A stretch of 64,000 bases of DNA from Sphingobacterium cellulitidis (lineage in GTDB: Bacteria; Bacteroidota; Bacteroidia; Sphingobacteriales; Sphingobacteriaceae). Position numbers and translations under genes: made by a program. The DNA lies in NCBI GenBank assembly GCA_002245855.1, contig NOUX01000004.1:248001-312000 (forward strand). The letters run 5' to 3'. The notes under the pieces were generated by a model, which worked only from the letters and a program-made list of their open reading frames with translations, searched no databases and had not been told where the DNA came from. The first letter of the stretch is position 1. Each line of letters starts with the position of its first letter. This document shows, piece after piece, positions 46,842 through 54,721 of this stretch.

Positions 46842-47297
46842 CTATAAATCTCTTAATTCTTTAATATGTTGATGAGCTTCCATGGCTATGGCCAGCTGAT
46901 TTTGTAATAAATCAATTAAGTCCTGATAATCATCCAAACTTTCGCTAAGGAGCTTTTTATAGGTCTCCTTAAACTCGTCCTCACCTTTTTCACAACATTC
47001 TAAAATTGCCTGGTTGATCGAAGGTGACATGGCTGATTTAATATCCATCCATATCCGAAAAATCTTGCCGCTAAATTTGGTGTCTTCAGTTGGCTCCTCG
47101 CCAAACTGCTCCAAATACGGACTCAATTCAATGATAAATTGTCTCGACTGATCAATGTATTGCCGAAATAATGCCTGTAATTCCCGAAGATTAGATTCTC
47201 CTGCAATTTCAACGGCTTTCTCATAACCTTTTATTCGGTCATTATTAATCTCAACAGCCTGATTAACTATATCTATTTTTTTATCTATGTTCTCCAT
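46842..47297 (-). CDS. PA2169 family (DUF2383) four-helix-bundle protein
   Basis: A 151-residue all-helical protein of the ferritin-like DUF2383/PA2169 family (NDRIKGYEKAVEIAGESNLRELQALFRQY, FRIWMDIKSAMSPSINQAILECCEKGEDEFKETY). Such proteins are small stress-related four-helix bundles; metal binding has not been shown for them as far as I know. The gene has a short A+T-rich upstream region with spaced repeat site D. Confidence 0.88.
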   Translation of the reverse strand: MENIDKKIDIVNQAVEINNDRIKGYEKAVEIAGESNLRELQALFRQYIDQSRQFIIELSPYLEQFGEEPTEDTKFSGKIFRIWMDIKSAMSPSINQAILECCEKGEDEFKETYKKLLSESLDDYQDLIDLLQNQLAIAMEAHQHIKELRDL

Positions 47298-47338
47298 GAT
47301 TTATCATATTAGTATTTTCATAACCCTTAACTAGGGGA

Positions 47339-47366
47339 TAAGTTCTAAGTTTTTAATTTTCAGGTA
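47339..47366 (+). promoter_or_regulatory. Spaced repeat, site D
   Basis: Plus-strand TAAGTTCTAA at 47339 and CAGGTATTTGTAC at 47361 (22-bp period). It lies about 64 bp upstream of the PA2169-like gene, but on the opposite strand orientation to the gene. Confidence 0.4.
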
Positions 47367-47402
47367 TTTGTACTCTATTCTGTGTGAAACTACTTGTTAG
47401 AG

Positions 47403-48437
47403 TCATGAGGATATTATTTTCAAGAGTTTATCGCTAATTGTTTTTTTCTTCATGGACTTAGAAAGGTTTCTGTTTTTGATTATCCAAGAATCCAAAGCTC
47501 CTTCCTTGTATGTTGAAATAATCCGAGGATGTATATAATGTTTAGTTACTACAGCTTTTGTATTTCCAAGTTCATTAGCTGCCGAATTAATCACATTCTT
47601 TATAATCTTCAATCGTGTTTTCTGATTAGTTGGGTTGCTTTCTGATAGCAATGATTCCATACAGCAATAACAAGCATTCCAAGTTCTAAAAGTTTTACAG
47701 GTAATATGTTTTTTAAAGACTTGAAATAAATATTCATTGAGATGAATAGCATCTAGTGGGCGAACCTTTTGTTCATCGTCCAAGTATTGAAATAGGCGTT
47801 TTCCTTTTAATTCTGATAATTCTTTTAGGAGTTTTGCCAACTTCTTTTTTTGAATATTTTTCTCCTGAATTACACCTTTTTTACCAATGTATTTAAAAGA
47901 AATTTTGTTGTTTTCAAGGCTGAGGTGTTTATTTTGTAGGGTGGTCAGTCCAAAAGAACCATAATGCTTCTGATAATATTCATTACCAGATCGCATTGAG
48001 GTTAAATCCATAACATTTAAGGCAATTGCAGATACTTTTTGACAATCTAAATCCTTTCGATTTAAATCTTTTTTTATCTGTTTTCTAAGCTTTTCAAGGT
48101 TTTTTCCAAAAATGGAAAGAAGCTCAAATTTATGCTCATCTCGATTTTCAACCCATTTAGGGTGATAAATATATTGTTTCCTTCCTTTGTCATCAATTCC
48201 AGTAGCTTGAATATGACCTTCTGCGAAAGGACAAATCCAGACTTCTTGCCAATTGGGAGGAATGACTAAGGAATGTATGCGAGCTAGAATTTTAGAATTG
48301 GTTATTTTATGAAGATTTTGGTCTTGATAGGAAAATCCTTTACCCTTTTTAGCTCTTGAATAACCAGCGATATTACTGTCAATATACTTAATTCCTGTCT
48401 TGTTAGGGGAAGGAATTGGGGTAAAGGATTTATCCAT
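47403..48437 (-). CDS. Type IB DNA topoisomerase
   Basis: A 344-residue poxvirus/eukaryote-like topoisomerase that relaxes supercoils through a 3'-phosphotyrosine. It has the N-terminal DNA-binding domain (IPPNWQEVWICPFAEGHIQATGIDDKGRKQYIYHP) and the core with LTSMRSGNEYYQKHYGSFGLTTL, KYIGKKG, KTFRTWNA and the final KHYIHPRIISTY where the Tyr is likely catalytic. A few bases separate it from the Rho-N gene upstream, so the two are cotranscribed. Found sporadically in bacteria; it fits the DNA-damage theme with LigD and Ku. Confidence 0.9.
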   Translation of the reverse strand: MDKSFTPIPSPNKTGIKYIDSNIAGYSRAKKGKGFSYQDQNLHKITNSKILARIHSLVIPPNWQEVWICPFAEGHIQATGIDDKGRKQYIYHPKWVENRDEHKFELLSIFGKNLEKLRKQIKKDLNRKDLDCQKVSAIALNVMDLTSMRSGNEYYQKHYGSFGLTTLQNKHLSLENNKISFKYIGKKGVIQEKNIQKKKLAKLLKELSELKGKRLFQYLDDEQKVRPLDAIHLNEYLFQVFKKHITCKTFRTWNACYCCMESLLSESNPTNQKTRLKIIKNVINSAANELGNTKAVVTKHYIHPRIISTYKEGALDSWIIKNRNLSKSMKKKTISDKLLKIISS

Positions 48438-48445
48438 ACTTTTAA

Positions 48446-48646
48446 CTAATGATTCCGGATAGCATCAATTAATTCTCCTTTACTCATTTGATGTACTCCA
48501 GTAATACCGATTGCGCGAGCTTTTGCTAATAAATCTGATTTTGAACTTTCTTCTAATTCATCGGCTTTAACATTACTTTTCCGAGAATCCAATGAGTCTT
48601 TATTATGTGGATGCCTATCAATAGGTGCTTGTGTTTGCTTTTTCAT
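48446..48646 (-). CDS. Small protein with Rho N-terminal domain
   Basis: A 66-residue protein with a disordered N-terminus rich in Lys, Asp and Ser and a C-terminal Rho-N (SAP-like) helix motif (KSDLLAKARAIGITGVHQMSKGELIDAIRNH), which suggests nucleic-acid binding. A strong GAGGAGG Shine-Dalgarno site precedes the ATG. It starts the Rho-N/topoisomerase operon and has spaced repeat site E upstream. Confidence 0.85.
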   Translation of the reverse strand: MKKQTQAPIDRHPHNKDSLDSRKSNVKADELEESSKSDLLAKARAIGITGVHQMSKGELIDAIRNH

Positions 48647-48711
48647 CTTTCCTCCTCTGTGTCTTTCTATACTAGTTGAACCAGTTATAAAATCATTTGT
48701 TTGGAGATAAA

Positions 48712-48737
48712 TACCTGAATTTGAGAATAAATACTTG
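48712..48737 (-). promoter_or_regulatory. Spaced direct repeat, site E
   Basis: Minus-strand CAAGTATTTA followed 20 bp on by CAGGTATTTATCTC, pointing toward the Rho-N gene, 63 bp before its ATG. Confidence 0.45.
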
Positions 48738-48753
48738 ATTAAGCCATCTGAGT

Positions 48754-49845
48754 TTAAATGGATAAAACTTTCTTTACTTCAATATAGGATATCCAAAAAA
48801 CTATATTACTTTCAGCCCCTTGGTTTTTATTTATTCCATATTGTTCAAGACCATCATAACAGGCCATGTTTTCATAATCAAATAAGGATAAATTCAAATC
48901 ATTCTTACCTAAAAACCATAAAAAACTATCTCTTATTCTTTCCTTACTATTTATCGGAGTGCTGTGATGCTTTAATTCTTGATATAAATAAATCGAACTA
49001 CATACCTCTACAGGTTGTTGCCCATATGCACTTATTTCTCCATGCTTTTTATACCAGTTTTGATTCCCAATGGGAGCAAAATGACCATTCCTAAATAAAA
49101 TCTTGTCTAGAAAATAAGCACTTTCAAGTCCAATTTTCTGTAATCCTGTATTCTTTAAGTATCGAGAGGCTTTTAATAGACTCAACGGAATAATAGCATT
49201 GTCATAAGAAATGACCTCTTCAAACCAATGCCAATTCTCGGTGCTACAAGCCTTATATTCATGAATCAAAAAATCACAATAAGTTTCCAACTGTTGAATA
49301 GCTGTTTTATTCTCGGGGTATTTTTCCAAAAAGTATAGCAGTCCTAAAATGTAAAAGGAAATGGCTCGCACTGATTTACAGTATTTTAAATGAGGTATCA
49401 TGCGGTCAAAAATTTCCTTACTAATATTGTGGAACTGTGCACTTTCTGGGCGTGATAATAAATATCCCAAAATCCATAACGTTCGTCCCATACTATCATC
49501 TGATCCAATACTTTCTATGAAATTCAGATCATAAGACATAAAATTCCGAAATGTTCCATTCGAATTTTGCGAATAATAAATGTAAGCTAAATAGGTACTG
49601 ATCAATTTTGTTGCCTTCGAGGGATCAACTTTGTCTTTTCCTTTCAGCAAGAGTAATAAAGCTCTGCAATTGTCATCTAAACAGTAACCATGATTGTAAT
49701 CTGGTATATTGAACTTTGCATGCTGAAAGATTCCTGTAGGATTGGTAAGAATTTCAATATAGGATAAATCCAATTGCGGAACTTTAGCAAAAAATTCGGC
49801 TAAAGGTTCTTTTATATTATTATTCTTCAATAGAAACACCTCCAA
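48754..49845 (-). CDS. Alpha-toroid (six-hairpin) protein, putative glycosyl hydrolase-like
   Basis: A 363-residue all-helical protein that looks like an (alpha/alpha)n toroid: repeated helix pairs with Gly and Asp turns (GYCLDDNCRALLLLL, ESIGSDDSMGRTLWILGYLLSRPE, VISYDNAIIPLSLLKASRYL). The position of acidic residues is consistent with a six-hairpin glycosidase or lyase, but I cannot name the family. It lies 11 bp after a GT4 gene and near a GH130 gene, so a role in the same mannoside or glycan pathway is inferred. Confidence 0.75.
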   Translation of the reverse strand: MEVFLLKNNNIKEPLAEFFAKVPQLDLSYIEILTNPTGIFQHAKFNIPDYNHGYCLDDNCRALLLLLKGKDKVDPSKATKLISTYLAYIYYSQNSNGTFRNFMSYDLNFIESIGSDDSMGRTLWILGYLLSRPESAQFHNISKEIFDRMIPHLKYCKSVRAISFYILGLLYFLEKYPENKTAIQQLETYCDFLIHEYKACSTENWHWFEEVISYDNAIIPLSLLKASRYLKNTGLQKIGLESAYFLDKILFRNGHFAPIGNQNWYKKHGEISAYGQQPVEVCSSIYLYQELKHHSTPINSKERIRDSFLWFLGKNDLNLSLFDYENMACYDGLEQYGINKNQGAESNIVFWISYIEVKKVLSI

Positions 49846-49856
49846 TGGACCTGAAA

Positions 49857-51059
49857 TTAGGATGATAATAATTTTTTAGTTTTTCCAGGAGCTAAGAATT
49901 TCAAGGTTTTATCTTGATTATGAATTACCTGGATTTTCTTTTTTGAATTGATTAATGAAGATATTAAACGCAGATGCATTTTACCAACATTCATCCAGGA
50001 CATAGTTTTCCCGAAATCTTCCGCTCTTAGTTGATAGTTTTTCATACTTTCTGGATCCGAGAGGAGCTGATTGATATTCGATGCTAATCCATTCACATCA
50101 TTAAAATCAAAGAGAATACCACGTTTATTGGCTAATAAATCCCTGGCATACCAATATGGTGTTGAAATTACTGCTGCTCCAGCCCCTAATGCAAATGATA
50201 AGGTACCACTACTCATTTGATTTTCATTTGGATAGGGGGTCACATAAATATCGCAGGCTTTTAAATATTGCTGTAACAACTCATCACTTACAAAATGATT
50301 GATAAAAAATACCTTTCCCGAAAGCTTTAATTTGCCAGCAAGATCTATTAAACTATTTTTATAGGAATCACCTTCCTCCTTTAAAACATTTGGATGAGTT
50401 GCGCCCAGAATAATATAAACGAAATCATCGGCGATAACCTTAGAAGTAGCCTCAATAGCGATTTCATAACCTTTATTTCGTCCTAATAGACCAAATGAGA
50501 GCATCACTTTTTTATCTTCCAATCCTAATAAAAATTTGGCATCTTCTTTTGTCAATGTAAAATTTGGAACTCCATGTGGAATTAATGAGATATTCTCAGG
50601 ATTAATATGATATACCGATTGCATCATTTGTACTCCTCGAGTAGTCATTACTGTAATTTTATCACTGAGTGAACAAAGCTTCTGTATCACCTTAAATTCC
50701 TGTGGATTGGGATGTTGCAGGATAGTATGCAGATTGGAAATGATTGGGAAATTAATGCTTAATATAAAATCCAGGATAAAATCCCCAGCCTCTCCACCAA
50801 AAATTCCGAACTCGTGCTGAACAATGCAAATTGAGTAGTTTTGCTGATTCGCCCATTTTCCAGCTTCTAAATAATCTAACTTATTGTCCCTTTGAATTAC
50901 TTTTTTTACCTCAGAAGGGAAGCTATATTCTGTACCATCCGAAATAGCAATCACATCGACTTCATTGGAATAATCGCTAATCGAATTAAATAAATCATGT
51001 GTGAATGTCGCAATTCCGCATTTCCTAGGAATATAGGTGCCAATAATTAAAATTTTCAT
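49857..51059 (-). CDS. Family-4 glycosyltransferase
   Basis: A 400-residue GT-B glycosyltransferase with the N-terminal GTYIPRKCGIATFTHDLFN and the C-terminal donor-site stretch (SFALGAGAAVISTPYWYARDLL). It lacks a signal peptide. The gene is divergent from GH130 and upstream of the toroid gene. In related Bacteroidota the GT4/toroid/GH130 arrangement recurs, as I recall it, so synthesis of a mannoside-type oligo- or polysaccharide is possible. Donor unknown. Confidence 0.88.
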   Translation of the reverse strand: MKILIIGTYIPRKCGIATFTHDLFNSISDYSNEVDVIAISDGTEYSFPSEVKKVIQRDNKLDYLEAGKWANQQNYSICIVQHEFGIFGGEAGDFILDFILSINFPIISNLHTILQHPNPQEFKVIQKLCSLSDKITVMTTRGVQMMQSVYHINPENISLIPHGVPNFTLTKEDAKFLLGLEDKKVMLSFGLLGRNKGYEIAIEATSKVIADDFVYIILGATHPNVLKEEGDSYKNSLIDLAGKLKLSGKVFFINHFVSDELLQQYLKACDIYVTPYPNENQMSSGTLSFALGAGAAVISTPYWYARDLLANKRGILFDFNDVNGLASNINQLLSDPESMKNYQLRAEDFGKTMSWMNVGKMHLRLISSLINSKKKIQVIHNQDKTLKFLAPGKTKKLLSS

Positions 51060-51226
51060 AGATATCCTTTTGCAATTTGTTTATAACTACGCTATAATAA
51101 CTTATGAACATTCCATAAAACGAAATTGTTCTTGAATGCTGGAATTAAAAGTTAAAATGACAAAGATTAAACAAGTCAATCCTTAAAGCGTTATTAATAA
51201 GTTATTGTGACTTAAGATCATTTGTT

Positions 51227-52702
51227 ATGGGAATTACTATAAATCGAAAAAATATTTTGTTTAAACCTAAATTGGACCGAGTACTTGCTCGCCGATTTAA
51301 CCTGTCTCCGGAACGCTCTAAAAGAATAATTGAAAGGGTGTTAAAATTATCGGAAGAAAGTAAAAACGCTTTAATTACGCAAATCTTAAGAAATTATGCA
51401 CGTCGGCATCGAAGTGTATTAAATGTTCTGGAGCGGAATTTTAAATTAAAAGAACAAGAGTTCAAAGAATTAAAAATTGATATTAAAAAACTTTCTGATG
51501 TTGAAAAATTACTGATAGGATCATTTTTCACCATGGAATATTCAATTGAAGCAGCAGCTTATTTTAATCCTTCCATCGTTTTATCTCCAGATCAATCTCA
51601 AACTCATGAAGGGGAGAAAAGAGTAATATTAAGCTTTAGAGCAGTAGGCGAGGGGCATCTCTCTTCCATCGTGTTTCGATCAGGAATTATTGATAATCAG
51701 TTGAATATTACTTTAGACGAAGTTGGTATTTTACTGGATAAGCCTAAACATGTCAAAAATTATAGATACAAAAAAGATGATTTTTTAGAAAAACTAAAAC
51801 AAATACATTCTGTAGATGATAATATCTTGTCCATTCTTGAAAAGAAGTTTACAGACACTTTTATATATGATGAATTATTACGATTTGTCAAGGAAATACA
51901 AGAAGAGAATGAGTTGACTCATGATAATCAAATATTAATGCAGCAAATTCATTGGTTGGCATCTTCGCATTACGAAATTTCATATTCCTTGGATACCTCC
52001 ATTTCTGAACGGGTAATATTTCCGATATCTGATACTGAAAAGAATGGGATTGAAGATGCACGTTTTGTGGCCTATAAAAGTGATAAAGGAGTTACTACTT
52101 ATTATGCAACCTACACTGCATATGATGGACATTCTATTCTTCCAAAACTGCTTTCAACAAAAGACTTTATCAATTTTAAAATTCAACCTATTAATGGAAG
52201 GATTGCCAATAAAGGGGCTGCTCTTTTTCCACGAAAAGTAAATGGTAAATATGTCATGTTATGCCGTGTGGATGGAGAAAATAGTTATGTGTCATTTTCG
52301 GACTCAATCACGAATTGGCATGAAGAAATCCATCTCGTTGCAGAACCAGAATGTCCTTGGGAATTTATTCAGGTAGGCAACTGTGGATCCCCCTTGGAGA
52401 CCGAAAAAGGATGGCTGGTTATTACTCATTCTGTTGGACCCATGCGAGAGTATGTAATAGGGGCAATGCTGCTTGACCTGAAAGATCCAACAAAGGTTAT
52501 TGGAAAACTAAAGGAACCCTTGCTATTTGCAAATGAAGAAGAAAGAAATGGATATGTTCCGAATGTTTTGTACTCCTGCGGACAAATTATCCATAACAAT
52601 CAATTGATTTTACCATATGCCTATTCCGATCATGAGTCTACCTATGCAACAGTATGTTTAAGCGAATTGTTGGATACATTGCTGCAAGAAGGAAAATCGT
52701 AA
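51227..52702 (+). CDS. GH130 family mannoside phosphorylase/glycosidase
   Basis: A 491-residue GH130 protein with a five-bladed propeller. It has an N-terminal helical extension (about 1-110) and the GIEDARFVAYK catalytic-site motif (about 277-287). Later segments include GRIANKGAALFPRKVNGKYVMLCRVDGEN and QVGNCGSPLETEKGWLVITHSVGPMREYVIGAML. GH130 members phosphorolyse or hydrolyse beta-mannosides. There is no signal peptide, so the substrate is intracellular. It is divergent from GT4 and convergent, 1 bp away, with the next gene. Confidence 0.9.
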   Translation: MGITINRKNILFKPKLDRVLARRFNLSPERSKRIIERVLKLSEESKNALITQILRNYARRHRSVLNVLERNFKLKEQEFKELKIDIKKLSDVEKLLIGSFFTMEYSIEAAAYFNPSIVLSPDQSQTHEGEKRVILSFRAVGEGHLSSIVFRSGIIDNQLNITLDEVGILLDKPKHVKNYRYKKDDFLEKLKQIHSVDDNILSILEKKFTDTFIYDELLRFVKEIQEENELTHDNQILMQQIHWLASSHYEISYSLDTSISERVIFPISDTEKNGIEDARFVAYKSDKGVTTYYATYTAYDGHSILPKLLSTKDFINFKIQPINGRIANKGAALFPRKVNGKYVMLCRVDGENSYVSFSDSITNWHEEIHLVAEPECPWEFIQVGNCGSPLETEKGWLVITHSVGPMREYVIGAMLLDLKDPTKVIGKLKEPLLFANEEERNGYVPNVLYSCGQIIHNNQLILPYAYSDHESTYATVCLSELLDTLLQEGKS

Positions 52703-52703
52703 G

Positions 52704-53303
52704 TTACTTCTCCAATATCCCAGCAATCAAGGACTTCCATTGCGGATAGGATGCACCTAGTTTTGCACCTAATGCTACGAAAATATTTCGAAGCCGATCA
52801 ATGATAGAGTTAAGGTCCAAGTTCATGACTTCATTCCGACCGTAATAGGAAGCCTCTACAGTTTTTCCATCCCTCTTGATTTGAAGGGTAGAAGTAGCCA
52901 TATTCTTAAAGAAATGCTTGGTCTCATGATCATCATTCCCCATAGGCATAGAACTTGGTCGTAAAGTCAAGGTAAATAATTCTTCGGAATAATCTGAGGT
53001 ATCGGTGATTTGTTCAATTTGCACATAATCATAACCCGAACTACTCCACAAACCTGGCCCTGGAATATCAATCTTAACAAAGTCACCTTCTTGAGGTTTC
53101 TCCTCAGAATGTTTGCCAAAGGGATCAAGATGCTCAAAGGTAGAAATTGAAAACTTCCCGATTTCATCCCAATCATTTATTGCCAATACCCTGTTTTTTG
53201 CTTCTAAATAAAAATTCTTCGCCTGAATTTCATTTTCGAATTCAACCGAATCGGAAATAGTCATATCCTTTCCTTCATGTTGTGCAGGAATAAAATTCTT
53301 CAT
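52704..53303 (-). CDS. Conserved hypothetical protein
   Basis: A 199-residue soluble protein from ATG 53303; the frame reaches 8 codons further to 53327, but the first residues there are unlike a start region. It is predicted mixed alpha-beta (AINDWDEIGKFSISTFEHLDPFG, EGDFVKIDIPGPGLWSSSGYDYVQIE) with a C-terminal helical pair. I do not recognise the family. Its position at the end of the stress island suggests but does not prove a related role. Confidence 0.7.
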   Translation of the reverse strand: MKNFIPAQHEGKDMTISDSVEFENEIQAKNFYLEAKNRVLAINDWDEIGKFSISTFEHLDPFGKHSEEKPQEGDFVKIDIPGPGLWSSSGYDYVQIEQITDTSDYSEELFTLTLRPSSMPMGNDDHETKHFFKNMATSTLQIKRDGKTVEASYYGRNEVMNLDLNSIIDRLRNIFVALGAKLGASYPQWKSLIAGILEK

Positions 53304-53348
53304 AACTCGTTCTTTGTGGTTGAACAATCAAAACAAAAAATAGTTGAA

Positions 53349-53386
53349 AAGGGAACAGAAGAATTCGAAATCCTTTTTGTTCCCTT
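53349..53386 (-). terminator. Hairpin downstream of cusB
   Basis: A 9-bp stem AAGGGAACA (53349-53357) with TGTTCCCTT (53378-53386) around a 20-nt loop, located after the cusB stop on the minus strand and followed by TTTTC. Confidence 0.55.
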
Positions 53387-53400
53387 CTCATTATATTTCC

Positions 53401-54717
53401 TCAATGACTATGGCCTACCGTCCCTGTCATTTTTGCATTGATGAAAAAAGCATTCTTAACCACAATTTTTGAGTTTTGTGGAATTTCAACAACTGTTGTA
53501 ATCCCTGTATAACCCATGTTTGAAACCCCTTTTAGTACTTCTATTTTCTCAAAATTGATAGTCCTCTCATGACCGTGATCATGGTCATGTGTTTCACCCT
53601 CTTTATGTACATGTGGCTCCTCAGCATGATTATGTTCTTCTTCAGCTCCGTGGTCATGACCTTCATGTTCTTCCTCCACAGCTTTTGTGGTTTCCACAAA
53701 AATGTAGGTCTTTCCATCGGACTCCACAATGGCCTCATCGGGAACTGCCGGACTGCTGACATTATCAATGCTAATTGAGCCTGTCGTATTCATTCCATCA
53801 ATTAATCCAGTTTTATCTCCTGTTACCAAACAATGGATAGCGATGGTTTTGCTCTCATTTTCAAAGGAAGCACCAATTCTGGATACTTTTGCTGAATACA
53901 CTTGGGAAGGATTGTTGGTGGTGGTGAAGTTTATTTCCTGACCTATTTTTAATTTTGTCAAGTCTTTCTCAAATACCTGAAGATCCAGGTGTATCATACT
54001 ATTATCCACGATCTCAACAATGGGAGAGGAGACATCTACATAACTTCCTAGTTTTGCAAATACATTTGATACCACCCCATTGATAGGGCTTGAAATGGAC
54101 AATGCCGACCTTAATGAACTCGTAGAAACTGAGCCTGGATTAATCCCCAGCAATTGAAGCTGTTTTGCCGAAGAGGCCTTCTTCGTCCTCAAAATATTAA
54201 GATTACTGGCTGCATTTTGCAAATTCCTTTTGACACCTGCATTTCCAGCGTTCAACTCTTGCTGTCGTTGTAATTCCTGTTCCGCAGCTTGTATTTCATT
54301 GCTAGCATTCAAATAATCCTCCTGCAATTGGATAAATTGAGGATTAATAATCGTCGCTACGGTCTGTCCTCTCCGAACATAATCACCCAATTGTACATTT
54401 AAGGTCTGTACGACCCCACCATATAATGGAGTGACACTGGATTTATTATTATTTGGAACATTTAAAACCACATTGGCAGAAATTTTAGCAGTTAAATTTT
54501 TCTGTTCGATTTGGCCAAATTGAATCCCAACCTCCTTGATTTGTTCCTCGGTTAGCGAGGTAATGGTTGTTTTCTCCGTAGAACCATGTTCATGCCCATG
54601 CTCTCCTTCTTGCTCTGCTGCTTCTTCTGTTTTTCCAGATTTAGATGTACACGAAGACACAATACCCAGCAGGAGCAGGCAAAAAAGGAAAAGTTTTATT
54701 TTATTAAGGATGTGCAT
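53401..54717 (-). CDS. RND efflux periplasmic adaptor (CusB/CzcB type)
   Basis: A 438-residue membrane-fusion protein linking the RND pump to the outer-membrane channel. From ATG 54717 it has a lipoprotein signal with Cys23 (GIVSSC). The frame is open 15 codons further up, but that part runs into the TolC stop at 54722. A His-rich stretch follows (EGEHGHEHGS), then barrel-sandwich and beta-barrel domains. A second, longer His/Glu-rich segment near the C-terminus (HDHGAEEEHNHAEEPHVHKE) may chelate metal. The motifs point to divalent metal such as Zn, Co, Ni or Cu. Confidence 0.9.
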   Translation of the reverse strand: MHILNKIKLFLFCLLLLGIVSSCTSKSGKTEEAAEQEGEHGHEHGSTEKTTITSLTEEQIKEVGIQFGQIEQKNLTAKISANVVLNVPNNNKSSVTPLYGGVVQTLNVQLGDYVRRGQTVATIINPQFIQLQEDYLNASNEIQAAEQELQRQQELNAGNAGVKRNLQNAASNLNILRTKKASSAKQLQLLGINPGSVSTSSLRSALSISSPINGVVSNVFAKLGSYVDVSSPIVEIVDNSMIHLDLQVFEKDLTKLKIGQEINFTTTNNPSQVYSAKVSRIGASFENESKTIAIHCLVTGDKTGLIDGMNTTGSISIDNVSSPAVPDEAIVESDGKTYIFVETTKAVEEEHEGHDHGAEEEHNHAEEPHVHKEGETHDHDHGHERTINFEKIEVLKGVSNMGYTGITTVVEIPQNSKIVVKNAFFINAKMTGTVGHSH

Positions 54718-54721
54718 ATTA

